Assembly (NCBI RefSeq): GCF_900109135.1
Contig: NZ_FNYT01000007.1
Coordinates: 33,038-97,037 of the forward strand
Source of the DNA: Trichococcus ilyis
GTDB lineage: Bacteria > Bacillota > Bacilli > Lactobacillales > Aerococcaceae
DNA: 64,000 nucleotides
Direction of reading: 5' to 3'
The position numbers were made by a program, and so were the translations under genes. The notes beneath the pieces were generated by a model that was not told where the DNA came from, searched no databases, and saw only the letters and a list, made by a program, of their open reading frames with translations. Each line of letters starts with the position of its first letter. Positions within the stretch are counted from its first letter, which is position 1. Below are positions 1-7,748 of this stretch, piece by piece.

Positions 1-892
1 GTCCTCCGTCGAACCTAGCCTCATCGGAGGTAAGGATTTCGCGTTCGTGTCAGCTCCGGCGTGGGGGTTCCCGCCGGCGTTCAGGTCGCGGCGCCTCGTC
101 CTCCGGTGAACGCCGTCTCACCGGAGTTGCGGTTCCCGGTAATAGTCCTTCCTCCTGTGAACGAATGTTGGCCGGAGCTGGGCGCGCGAGCGGATGCTGT
201 CCTCCGGCGAACCAGGCCTCGGCGGAGGTGGCGACTGTAGTGCACTCGCCAGCTCCGGCGTGGGGGTTCCCGCCGGCGTTCAGGTCGCGGCGCCACTTCC
301 TCCGGTGAACGCCCCCTCTCCGGAGTTGCGCTTCCCGGTAATAGTCCTTCCTCCTGCAAGCGAATGTTGGCCGGAGCTGGGCGTGAATCCCGAGGCTGTC
401 CTCCGGCGAACCAGGCCTCGTCGGAGGTGGCGGCTGTCGTGCACTCGTCTGCTCCGGCGTGGGGCTTCCCGCCGGAGAACAGGTCATGGTGCTTTTTCCT
501 CCGGTGAACGCCCTCTCACCGGAGTTGCGGTTCCCGGTAATAGTCCTTCCTCCGAGGAGCGAATGTTGGCCGGAGCTGGACGCGCGGGTGGATGCTGTCC
601 TCCGGCGAACCAGGCCTCGTCGGAGGTGGCGACTGTCGTGCACTCGTCTGCTCCGGCGTGGGGGTTCCCGCCGGTGATCGGGTCATGGCGCCTCTTACTC
701 CGGTGAACGCCCTCTCACCGGAGTTGCGGTTCCCGGTAATAGTCTCTCCTCCTGCGGACGAATGTTGGCCGGAGCTGGACTCCCGGTCGGAGGCTGTCCT
801 CCGTCGAACCAGGCCTCGTCGGAGGTGGCGATACCCCTCCCCGCGCCAGCTCCGGCGAAGGCCGCGCTCGTCGGAGCTGCGCGGCCTGGAAA
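1..892. repeat. 199-bp palindromic repeat array 1 (CCGGAG family)
   Basis: Tandem array already in progress at the left edge. The landmark CCCGGTAATAGTC (or its variant) recurs at 135, 334, 533 and 732, an exact 199-bp period. Each unit carries several stem-loops, for example CTCCGGTGA...TCACCGGAG and CCTCCGGCGA...TCGTCGGAGG. Copies are diverged mainly in the loops and linkers. Long open frames on both strands exist only because the repeat is GC-rich; they encode Arg/Pro/Gly-rich low-complexity sequence and I reject them as genes. Confidence 0.9.
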
Positions 893-991
893 CCTCCGCC
901 CTTTTCAATTCTGCGATTATTAGATGCCAACCACGCGGAACTTTGGTATACTTTGATTAGAAAGCAATCGCGAAAGAAAGAAGGAAATACA

Positions 992-1441
992 ATGGCATCA
1001 GCATTGATCGTATACGCAAGTTTGACCGGAAATACCGAAGAAATCGCCGACATCGTCGCAGACCAATTGGAAGCATTGGGAGTCGACGTCGAAGTCAAGG
1101 AATGTTCGCAAGCCGCGCCTGAGGACTTTTTGGAGTACGACATGAACATCATCGCCACCTACACTTATGGCACGGACGGCGACCTGCCCGACGAATTCAT
1201 GGACTTCTACGAGGAGATGGAAGACGTCGATTTCAGCGGCAAAATCGCCGGCGTCGTCGGCTCCGGCGACACCTTCTATGAATACTACTGCAAAGCGGTG
1301 GATGATTTTGAGGAACAATTCAAGAAGTTCGGGGCAACAATCGGCGCAGAAAATGTCAAAATCGACTTGAACGCCGAAGAAGAAGACATCGCCAACCTGC
1401 AGAAGTTCTCAGAAGCGATGGTAGCGGCGCTGGAAAAATAA
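992..1441 (+). CDS. Flavodoxin (short chain, 149 aa)
   Basis: Small FMN-binding electron carrier of the cytosol. Residues 10-16 (SLTGNTE) form the FMN phosphate loop. TYTYGTDGDLP at 56-66 and GSGDTFYEYYC at 90-100 match the two isoalloxazine-flanking loops. The protein is very acidic and ends at 149 residues, normal for a short-chain flavodoxin. I chose the ATG at 992 because AAGGA lies just upstream and the fold begins directly with ASALIVYAS; an in-frame start at 953 adds 13 unlikely residues. A TATACT -10-like box sits at 947-952. It is a single-gene unit closed by a strong terminator. Redox partners are not encoded nearby. Confidence 0.93.
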   Translation: MASALIVYASLTGNTEEIADIVADQLEALGVDVEVKECSQAAPEDFLEYDMNIIATYTYGTDGDLPDEFMDFYEEMEDVDFSGKIAGVVGSGDTFYEYYCKAVDDFEEQFKKFGATIGAENVKIDLNAEEEDIANLQKFSEAMVAALEK

Positions 1442-1455
1442 AATCAAAAAAACAT

Positions 1456-1503
1456 AAAGAAGAGTTAGCATTCGGGAGTACCTGCATCTGGCTCTTCTTT
1501 TTT
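1456..1503 (+). terminator. Terminator after flavodoxin
   Basis: A perfect 9-bp stem (AAAGAAGAG/CTCTTCTTT) is followed by a T run, 14 bp after the flavodoxin stop codon. Confidence 0.85.
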
Positions 1504-1524
1504 ACAACAGAAAGGAGGATACCG

Positions 1525-2430
1525 ATGGATGTCGGGATGGAATATGAAATTTTGATGCTCCAGCTGGGGTCGCTGGCCCGCAAGCTGTTCAGCGCCGAGG
1601 AAAATCTTGCCAAGTATCAGGAAGCTTTGGAAAAGGCGATTGCCTCATTGGAAAAAGAGAACCGCGACCTCGAAAAGCTCCGGCACGACAGTTTTTCGAA
1701 CACGCTGCTGAAGCTGTTCGGCAATTTCGACCGCCGCTACGACAAGGAGTACCGCGAAATCGTCGGCGCCAAGGTCGAGTTCGATAAGGCCTACGCGATG
1801 AAGATCGCCGCCGCGCGCCGGGTCAAGGAGATCGAGGCGGACATCGAGGAGAAGAAGCTGCGCCTGCGCAACATCAAAGAAGACGTGCTACGCAAGCATC
1901 CGGACATGGGCAAGGTCATCAGCGAACGCCAGCAGCAGATCCTCGCCCTGCAGCACGAATGGCGCGAGACGAACGAGGCCGAGCAAGCCGGAATCGCGGT
2001 GCTGGAATCCCTCTCGGACATCATCAGCGGCCTCGATGCCGCCGACGCGATTTCGACCTGGGACCTGATCACCGACACCAGCCTGATCCTGGATTTTTTG
2101 AAGCAGGACAAACTCGACGCCGCCGAAGCTTCGCTCTTGCACCTCGAGCAGACCGTCTACACGTTTGCCCGTGAGCTACGCGACCTGGATTTCGTCTTCG
2201 AAAGCGATCTCGAGACCATCTCCTCCACCCAGCGCGCGCTCGACATCTTCTTCGACAACCTCTTCTCTGACTGGGGCACCAAAGCCATCATTGAAAAGAA
2301 CATCGAGAACCTGAAGAAGCTCCAGGACAGCACCGAGGACGTCATGGAGAACCTGGCCGAGAAGAAACGCGAACTGGAGACGACGCTGAGTGTACTGGCA
2401 GACGAAGAGGACCCAGTAGCGCCATCCTAG
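1525..2430 (+). CDS. Coiled-coil protein of unknown function (301 aa)
   Basis: I do not recognise this family. The 301-residue product is strongly charged, rich in Glu, Lys, Leu and Ala, and has no signal peptide or membrane segment, so it should be cytosolic. Long helical heptad-rich stretches cover roughly residues 20-60, 90-150 and 255-290. A less regular middle part around 160-250 contains conserved-looking LDFVFESDLETISS. The start is supported by AAAGGAGG spaced 7 bases before ATG 1525. It is monocistronic: a terminator precedes it, and another is embedded at its own stop codon. A structural or scaffolding role is conceivable, but nothing in the sequence specifies one. Confidence 0.75.
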   Translation: MDVGMEYEILMLQLGSLARKLFSAEENLAKYQEALEKAIASLEKENRDLEKLRHDSFSNTLLKLFGNFDRRYDKEYREIVGAKVEFDKAYAMKIAAARRVKEIEADIEEKKLRLRNIKEDVLRKHPDMGKVISERQQQILALQHEWRETNEAEQAGIAVLESLSDIISGLDAADAISTWDLITDTSLILDFLKQDKLDAAEASLLHLEQTVYTFARELRDLDFVFESDLETISSTQRALDIFFDNLFSDWGTKAIIEKNIENLKKLQDSTEDVMENLAEKKRELETTLSVLADEEDPVAPS

Positions 2431-2444
2431 AGGTGGCGCTTTTT
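2418..2444 (+). terminator. Terminator overlapping a stop codon
   Basis: Stem AGCGCCA/TGGCGCT followed by TTTT. The TAG of the coiled-coil gene (2428-2430) lies in the loop, so the hairpin is partly coding. Confidence 0.8.
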
Positions 2445-2448
2445 GTGT

Positions 2449-3388
2449 GCTCCGATGGACCGAGGGTTCACCGGAGTTGGGGTGCCGGTGACCGGATTTC
2501 CTCCGGTTACCGGCTGCCGGCCGGAGCTGGGCGCGTGGACGGATGCTGTCCTCCGGCGAACCAGGGGTCGTCGGAGGTGGTAACTTCGTGCGCTCGCCTG
2601 CTCCGGCGAAGGCAAACCTCATCGGAGCTGGTGCTCTCCTCCGGTGAGCGCCCTTCTCACCGGAGTTGCGGTTGCCGGTATCGGTTGTCCTCCTGCAAGC
2701 GAATGCTGGCCGGAGCTGAGCGCGACCGCGGATGCTGTCCTCCCGCGAACCAGCGCTCGTCGGAGGTGAAAACATCGTGTATTCGCCTGCTCCGGCGAAG
2801 GGGGTCCCCGCCGGAGAACAGGTCGAGGCGCCTTTTTCTCCGGTGAACGCCCTCTCACCGGAGTTGCGGTTGCCAGTAATAGTCTCTCCTCCTGTGGGCG
2901 AATGTTAGCCGGAGGTGGGCGTGGGAGCGGAGGCTGTCCTCCGGCGAACCAACGCTCGTCGGAGGAGAGAATATCCTGCGCTCGCCTGCTCCGGCATAGC
3001 GGGTCCCCGCCGGAAATCAGGTCTGGGCGCGCTCTTCTCCGGTGAATGTTCTCTCACCGGAGTTGGGCTTTCCGGTATCAGTTTTCCTCCTGTGGGCGAA
3101 TGTTGGCCGGAGCTGAGCGCGGATTCGTATGCTGTCCTCCGGCGAACCAATGCTCGTCGGAGGTGGGGATGTCGTGCGCTCGCCTGCTCCGGCGAAGACA
3201 ACCCTTATGGGAGCTGGTGCTCTTCTCCGGTGAACGCCCTCTCACCGGAGTTGCGGTTGCCGGTAATGGTCTTTCCTCCTGTGGGCGAATGTTGGCCGGA
3301 GCTGGGTTGGTTTGGGGCAGCGGTTCCTCCGGTTAACGAGGGTCTCGTCGGAGTTAGGAGCACCGACTGCGCTCCAGCTCCGGCGTAA
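2449..3388. repeat. Palindromic repeat array 2 (CCGGAG family)
   Basis: Same family and same orientation as the array at the left edge. The GCCGGTA-type landmark occurs near 2484, 2674, 2872, 3071 and 3259, giving spacings of about 190, 198, 199 and 188. It starts just after the coiled-coil gene terminator and ends with AGCTCCGGCG near 3385. No credible gene inside. Confidence 0.88.
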
Positions 3389-3684
3389 CGGGCACCCACC
3401 CATTTCCGCAACAAATTTGTTCATTTTTTAAAATGATATTGCATTTCCGGCGTATTTATGCGAATATAGTCATTGTAATCGATTTTATATCAATTACAGG
3501 AGCCCTTGTGGTTCCAGCTTCTGTTTAATCCCCCCAAGGTTAAATAGACAAAGCTCAGCTTCGGCTGAGTTTTTTTGCGTTTTGGGGTCAATTTCGCACA
3601 AATATAAAGGAAACTTATCTATTTTCTGGTGGTAAGTTGTGCTATGATAGTGCCAGTACGTTTTAGAATATGGGAGTGAAAATA
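3389..3684. other. AT-rich intergenic stretch before the aminopeptidase
   Basis: About 300 bp without a gene. It holds an imperfect dyad at 3474-3498 (TGTAAT-C-GAT-N5-ATC-A-ATTACA), an orphan intrinsic terminator at 3553-3577, and a likely -10 (TATGAT near 3642) for the aminopeptidase. The terminator has no coding region upstream, so a short untranslated transcript ending there is possible. Confidence 0.5.
3553..3577 (+). terminator. Orphan terminator
   Basis: CTCAGC-TTCG-GCTGAG with a stable TTCG tetraloop, then seven T residues. No gene precedes it on this strand since the terminator at 2418. Confidence 0.8.
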
Positions 3685-4929
3685 ATGGTATTACCGAATT
3701 TCGAGGAAAATCTGCAAAAATACGCCAAACTGTTGGTTTCGAAGGGGATCAACGTCCAGAAAGGCCACACGATCGTCATCAACATCGACGTCGAGCAGGC
3801 ACCGTTCGCGCGGCTGCTGACGAAGGAAGCGTACGATTTGGGCGCCGAGGAGGTCATCGTCAAGTGGACCGACGATTTCGTCACCCGCGAAACCTACCTG
3901 CACACGTCCGAAGAACGAATGACGAACGTTCCGGCTTACAAGGTTGATGAAAGCCTCGACATGATCGAAAAGAAAGCCAGCCGCCTTTCGGTGCGCTCGG
4001 CCGATCCGGACGCGCTGAACGGCGTCGACGGCAAAAAGCTGGCCGCTGTGCAAAAAGCCAACAATGTCGCTTTCGAAGCGCAACGCATCGCGACCCAAGC
4101 CAACAAAGTGAGCTGGACCGTGGCTGCCGCGGCTGGCGCGAAATGGGCGGTGAAAGTCTTCCCGGATTTGGCGACGGAAGAGGAACAGGTCGATGCCTTG
4201 TGGAACGAAATCTTCAAGACTTGCCGTGTCTACGAAGCCGACCCGGTTGCTGCCTGGGATGCGCATGAAGCGCGCCTGTTGTCGAAAGCCGACGTGCTGA
4301 ACGCGGAACAATTCGACGCACTGCATTATACAGCCGCAAACGGAACCGATTTGGCGATCGGCATGCCTGCTAACCACGTCTGGGAAAGCGCCGGCAGCGT
4401 GAATGCGCAGAACGAGAAGTTCATCGCCAACATGCCGACCGAAGAAGTTTTCAGCGCGCCTGATTTCCGCCGCATCGACGGCATCGTTAAATCGACAAAA
4501 CCGCTGAGCTACGCCGGCAACATCATTGACGGGATGACGTTCCACTTCGAGAACGGCCAAGTGACCGAAGTGACTGCGGAAAAAGGCGAAGACACAATCA
4601 AGCGTCTGGTCGAAGAAAACGACGGCGGCCGTAGCCTCGGCGAAGTCGCCCTGGTTCCGGATCCGTCGCCGATTTCGCAATCGGGCATCGTCTTCTTCAA
4701 CACACTGTTCGACGAGAATGCCTCGAACCACCTGGCGCTGGGTTCGGCTTACGCTTCGAGTGTGGTCGGCGGCACGGAAATGACGCAGGAAGAGCTGGCT
4801 GCGGCCGGTTTGAACCGCTCGACGACGCACGTGGACTTCATGATCGGGTCCGCGGATATGAACATCGACGGGATCCGCAAGGACGGATCGGTTATGCCGA
4901 TCTTCCGCAACGGGGATTGGGCGTTTTAA
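3685..4929 (+). CDS. M29-family aminopeptidase (AmpS/PepS type)
   Basis: Cytosolic dinuclear-metal aminopeptidase that trims N-terminal residues from peptides. The 414-residue length matches the family. The expected metal ligands are visible in order: Glu in PTEEVFSAPD, Glu in SLGEVALVP, His in ENASNHLALG, and His and Asp in THVDFMIGS. The C-terminus GDWAF is also family-typical. I chose ATG 3685 because GGGAGTG lies between it and an in-frame ATG at 3670, which would have no ribosome site. It stands alone, preceded by a probable promoter and followed by a terminator. Peptide catabolism in the cytosol is the likely role; substrate preference cannot be read from sequence. Confidence 0.93.
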   Translation: MVLPNFEENLQKYAKLLVSKGINVQKGHTIVINIDVEQAPFARLLTKEAYDLGAEEVIVKWTDDFVTRETYLHTSEERMTNVPAYKVDESLDMIEKKASRLSVRSADPDALNGVDGKKLAAVQKANNVAFEAQRIATQANKVSWTVAAAAGAKWAVKVFPDLATEEEQVDALWNEIFKTCRVYEADPVAAWDAHEARLLSKADVLNAEQFDALHYTAANGTDLAIGMPANHVWESAGSVNAQNEKFIANMPTEEVFSAPDFRRIDGIVKSTKPLSYAGNIIDGMTFHFENGQVTEVTAEKGEDTIKRLVEENDGGRSLGEVALVPDPSPISQSGIVFFNTLFDENASNHLALGSAYASSVVGGTEMTQEELAAAGLNRSTTHVDFMIGSADMNIDGIRKDGSVMPIFRNGDWAF

Positions 4930-4948
4930 GGTAATGTATTTTTGTGGG

Positions 4949-4975
4949 GCCTCCCGGCGACGGGAGGCTCTTTGT
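4949..4975 (+). terminator. Terminator after aminopeptidase
   Basis: Perfect 8-bp stem GCCTCCCG/CGGGAGGC with GCGA loop and a short T-rich tail. Confidence 0.75.
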
Positions 4976-5011
4976 GTTGTTTGTGGTTTCGGGGGCGGTT
5001 GCAGGCCGCCC

Positions 5012-5985
5012 TTCGCGGGAGCTGGCGAGCGGGGGATGGCTGCCTCCTCCGGTGAGCGTTGGTTCGTCGGAGGACAGGCGTCGGCCGCTTTTCCAGCTCC
5101 GGCCAGCATTCCTTCGTCGGAGGAAAGACAATTACCGGCAACCGCTACTCCGGTGAGGACCCATTCACCGGAGGTAATGGCGCCTCGACCTGTTCTCCGG
5201 CGGGAACCTGCCTCGCCGGAGCTGGCGAGCGCAGGATATTCTCTCCTCCGGCGAGCGTCGGTCCGCCGGAGGACAGCCTCCGCTCACGTGCTCAGCTCCG
5301 GCCAGCATTCGCTCACAGGAGCTAGGACAATTACCGGCAACCCCTACTCCGGTGAGGGCCCGTTCACCGGAGGTAATGGCGCCTCGACCTGTTCTCCGGC
5401 GGGAACCCACCTCGCAGGAGCTGGCGAGCGGATGGTGTTCCCTCCTCCGGCGAGAGTTGGTACGTCGGAGGACAGGCATCGGCCGCTATCCCAGCTCCGG
5501 TCAGCATTCACCCACAGGAGGAAGGACAATTACCGGCAACCCCTACTCCGGTGAGGGCCCGTTCACCGGAGGTAATGGCGCCTCGACCTGTTCTCCGGCG
5601 GTGACCGGGTTCGCAGGAGCTGGCGAGTACACGACGTTCCCTCCTCCGGCGAGAGTTGGTACGTCGGAGGACAGACTGCGGTCCCGCACCCAGCTCCGGC
5701 CAGCATTCGCTCGCAGGAGGTAGGACGATTACCGGCAACCGGTACTCCGGTGAGCGGCCCTTTCGCCGGAGGACCCGGCGCCTCGATCTGTTCTACGGCG
5801 GTGACCGGCTTCGCAGGAGCTGGCGCGTGTTCGATGTTCCCTCCTCCGGCGAGCGTCGGTCCGTCGGAGGACAGCCTCCGCGCCCGCAACCAGCTCCGGC
5901 CAGCATTCCTTCGTTGGAGGAAAGATTATTACCGGCAACCGCTACTCCGGTGAGGATCCATTCACCGGAGGTAATGGCGCACACT
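5012..5985. repeat. Palindromic repeat array 3, inverted orientation (CCGGAG family)
   Basis: Same 199-bp unit as the arrays at 1-892 and 2449-3388, but reverse-complemented. The landmark ATTACCGGCAACC recurs at 5131, 5330, 5529, 5728 and 5928 (spacings 199, 199, 199, 200). Adjacent copies are more alike here than in the other arrays, suggesting recent expansion or conversion. No credible gene inside. Confidence 0.9.
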
Positions 5986-6103
5986 TCTAAAAACGCTTTC
6001 TTAAGTTTTTCTAGCGGTCCGGCACATTGCTTTCGTTTCAAAAGGGGGTGGGCTATAATGTGGGTAGGGAACCAGACAGTTTTATGAAAGCAGGGTGTTT
6101 ACC

Positions 6104-6367
6104 GTGATCGATCGGAAGAAAACGTTGGAGCAGCTCGAGGAGGTTTCGCATGCGGTGGAGCCGGAGAAGCCGTCCAGTATGAGTTGGCTGTATATTTTCG
6201 GGGCCATTGTGTTGATTTTCGGGCTCACCCTGCTCTTTCAGCAGCTGAGCGGGACGACGGATGGCGAGGTCAGGCCGGCCGACATCGAGAGTCTGCATGC
6301 GGAGGTCGCTGAGTTGAGGGATACCATCTCCGATTTGGAAGCGCGGATCGAGGCGTTGGAGGAATAA
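6104..6367 (+). CDS. Small single-pass membrane protein with C-terminal coiled coil
   Basis: Product of 87 residues of unknown function. A charged N-terminus (1-25) is followed by one membrane helix at about 27-46 (WLYIFGAIVLIFGLTLLF) and a soluble tail whose residues 59-86 form regular leucine heptads, predicting a coiled coil. Topology resembles small FtsB/FtsL-like or septum-associated proteins, but no specific match is claimed. I prefer GTG 6104 over GTG 6095 because GCAGGG is spaced about 8 bases before it. A TATAAT box lies at 6054-6059. The GC-rich array ends just upstream, so this is the first gene after array 3. Confidence 0.7.
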   Translation: MIDRKKTLEQLEEVSHAVEPEKPSSMSWLYIFGAIVLIFGLTLLFQQLSGTTDGEVRPADIESLHAEVAELRDTISDLEARIEALEE

Positions 6368-6407
6368 AGAGGTTAGAGTGTGATAAATCCCGGATAGAAA
6401 TTGAGCA

Positions 6408-6463
6408 CTAAGGGGACTAACACTAAGCGGACGCTTTTTGTCCGTGTGTGTTAGTCAGCTTAG
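6408..6463. repeat. Long imperfect hairpin
   Basis: Nested complementary arms CTAAG, GACTAACAC and CGGAC pair in order with GTCCG, GTGTTAGTC and CTTAG around a GCTTTTT loop, giving a 56-nt hairpin in the 3' region of the small membrane protein gene. No T run follows. It could be a structured 3' UTR, an mRNA processing site or a mobile palindrome. Confidence 0.6.
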
Positions 6464-6497
6464 GCACAGATTTCTGGGAGTCAGAACACGTTTCGGA

Positions 6498-6522
6498 GGG
6501 CGGCTGGTTGGCCGCCCTTTTT
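6498..6522 (+). terminator. Terminator before tRNA-Arg
   Basis: GGGCGGC/GCCGCCC stem then TTTTT. Likely ends the transcript of the small membrane protein gene. Confidence 0.8.
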
Positions 6523-6606
6523 GTATTCTGCGGCAGCTCGGGAAATTTTTTCAAAATGGGTGTGGAAATTGCACGCATTAAGTGATACAATGGATAGTGT
6601 TCTGTT

Positions 6607-6679
6607 GGTCCTATAGCTCAGCGGATAGAGCACTCGTTTCCTAAACGAGGTGTCGGAAGTTCAATTCTTCTTAGGGCCG
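6607..6679 (+). tRNA. tRNA-Arg (anticodon CCT)
   Basis: A 73-nt cloverleaf folds by eye. Acceptor GGTCCTA pairs with TAGGGCC, with discriminator G at 6679. The D arm holds AGCTCAGCGGATAGAGC. The anticodon stem CTCGT/ACGAG carries loop TTCCTAA, anticodon CCT at 6640-6642 (reads AGG). The T arm is GGAAG-TTCAATT-CTTCT. CCA is not encoded; it would be added enzymatically. Confidence 0.93.
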
Positions 6680-6698
6680 TAAAATGAATAAAACAATC

Positions 6699-6745
6699 GA
6701 ACTTCCGACAATTTCATTATGTTGTCGGAAGTTCTGTTTGTTTTG
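6699..6745 (+). terminator. Hairpin downstream of tRNA-Arg that duplicates the tRNA T-arm sequence
   Basis: Perfect 13-bp stem GAACTTCCGACAA/TTGTCGGAAGTTC with a 10-nt loop and a U-rich, G-interrupted tail. The right arm repeats TGTCGGAAGTTC exactly as in tRNA positions 6651-6662. A partial third copy, GTCGGAAGTT, is at 6777-6786. Plausible tRNA terminator, or a relic of integration at the tRNA. Confidence 0.55.
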
Positions 6746-6771
6746 GCGTTGATCCTTTTTTCGATTCAGAG

Positions 6772-6872
6772 TAGTCGTCGGAAGTTGAGCATACTTTTCC
6801 TTACGGATCGCCGACTGGTGCGGTCGGCGTCGACTTTTCGGCGTCCTTCAGTTTGCGTTTGGCCGACGCCAC
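6772..6872. repeat. Modular hairpin element with GTCGG/CGGCG arms
   Basis: Contains GCCGAC...GTCGGCGTCGAC and TTTTCGGCG with GGCCGACGCC. It resembles the GCCGAC/GTCGAC element near 13700. Boundaries are approximate. Confidence 0.4.
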
Positions 6873-6880
6873 TAAAAAAT

Positions 6881-6919
6881 AAAAAATCGGAGATTCTTCG
6901 CGGAATCTCCGATTTTTTT
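6881..6919 (-). terminator. Bidirectional terminator
   Basis: Perfect 11-bp stem ATCGGAGATTC/GAATCTCCGAT flanked by A and T runs on both sides. It closes the minus-strand oxidoreductase gene that ends at 6948. Confidence 0.85.
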
Positions 6920-6947
6920 GCGTATATTACAGATGTTGGATCAATGT

Positions 6948-7523
6948 TTACTTGAAGATGCCGAAGCCGCCCGTCCAGCTGATCTTGTCGGCAGCGGCCA
7001 GCGTAATCTGCAGGAAGCCCATCGCTTCAAGTTCGCGGGCGCGTTTCAGCGAGCCGGCGTCGATGAATGCCAGTCCGCTGCCTTCCAAGGCGGCGATCAG
7101 TTTGTCCTTGGCTTCCTGGTCATCGGACGCAAGCAGCACCGTTGTCGGGTGGGCACCCGCCACTTTTTTGGTGGCCAGCGTGGCGGCGAAAGTCGTGTTG
7201 AAGGCTTTTATGACGGATGCGTCCGGAATTTCCTTGGCGATTTCCGCAGCAGCTGAACTGTCCGGCGGCACGACCAGGCTGTCGAATGTCTCAAAATTCA
7301 AGGGATTGGTGATGTCGATGACGATTTTCCCGGCGAACAGGTCGCGATGGGCAGCCAGGATGCCGGCAATAGCCGGATACGGAACCGACAAAACCACGAT
7401 TTCACCCAGTTGCTCCACAGGCATATCTTTTGTGAGGTACGCCACTTCATTCCCGGCGGCCTCAAAATTACTCCCGATGGCACTTCCCATGCTGCCTTTG
7501 CCAAAAATAGTGATACTTGCCAT
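6948..7523 (-). CDS. NADPH-dependent F420 reductase-like dinucleotide-binding protein
   Basis: A 191-residue Rossmann protein of the family annotated as coenzyme F420-dependent NADP oxidoreductase. The N-terminus has beta strand ITIFG followed by the GKGSMG nucleotide loop at 8-13. VVLSVPYPA, DITNPLNFE and VIKAFNTTFA are family-typical active-site segments. Organisms of this type do not make F420, so the physiological reaction is probably a flavin-, quinone- or small-molecule-linked NADPH oxidoreduction; this is inference. AGAGGAGG precedes the ATG. It is monocistronic, with a TATAAT box on the minus strand (7589-7594) and a bidirectional terminator downstream. Confidence 0.82.
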   Translation of the reverse strand: MASITIFGKGSMGSAIGSNFEAAGNEVAYLTKDMPVEQLGEIVVLSVPYPAIAGILAAHRDLFAGKIVIDITNPLNFETFDSLVVPPDSSAAAEIAKEIPDASVIKAFNTTFAATLATKKVAGAHPTTVLLASDDQEAKDKLIAALEGSGLAFIDAGSLKRARELEAMGFLQITLAAADKISWTGGFGIFK

Positions 7524-7654
7524 TGTTCATTCCTCCTCTTGTGTAACCAATCGCTGCGCACTGACTTTTTATATACACTTACAAACCCATTATAGCCATT
7601 TGCCTAAAGGAAAGAAAATTTTTGCTCTTGCTACAGTTGGCGGATTGGGCAAAA

Positions 7655-7695
7655 AAATACAGCTATCCATTTGATCTGGATAGCCGAATTTTTTG
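7655..7695 (-). terminator. Bidirectional terminator of the RRNPP regulator
   Basis: GCTATCCA/TGGATAGC stem with A/T runs on both sides, about 60 bp beyond the regulator stop codon at 7749. Confidence 0.7.
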
Positions 7696-7748
7696 TTCTT
7701 TCTGAGAAGATGTTGTAACCTCTATTTGATTTGCTATGGCGGAACACC

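Noticed and set aside
50-960. Several overlapping open frames of 70-170 codons on both strands
   Set aside because: They lie wholly in the 199-bp repeat, encode Arg/Pro/Gly-rich low-complexity sequence in all frames, and lack ribosome sites. The same applies to frames within 2430-3420 and 4890-6090.
3691-5109. 472-codon minus-strand frame
   Set aside because: It is the antisense shadow of the M29 aminopeptidase, which has a clear family match, ribosome site and terminator.
1-5985. CRISPR array
   Set aside because: The repeat period is 199 bp with conserved internal stem-loops and no short direct repeat with unique spacers. No cas genes are present.
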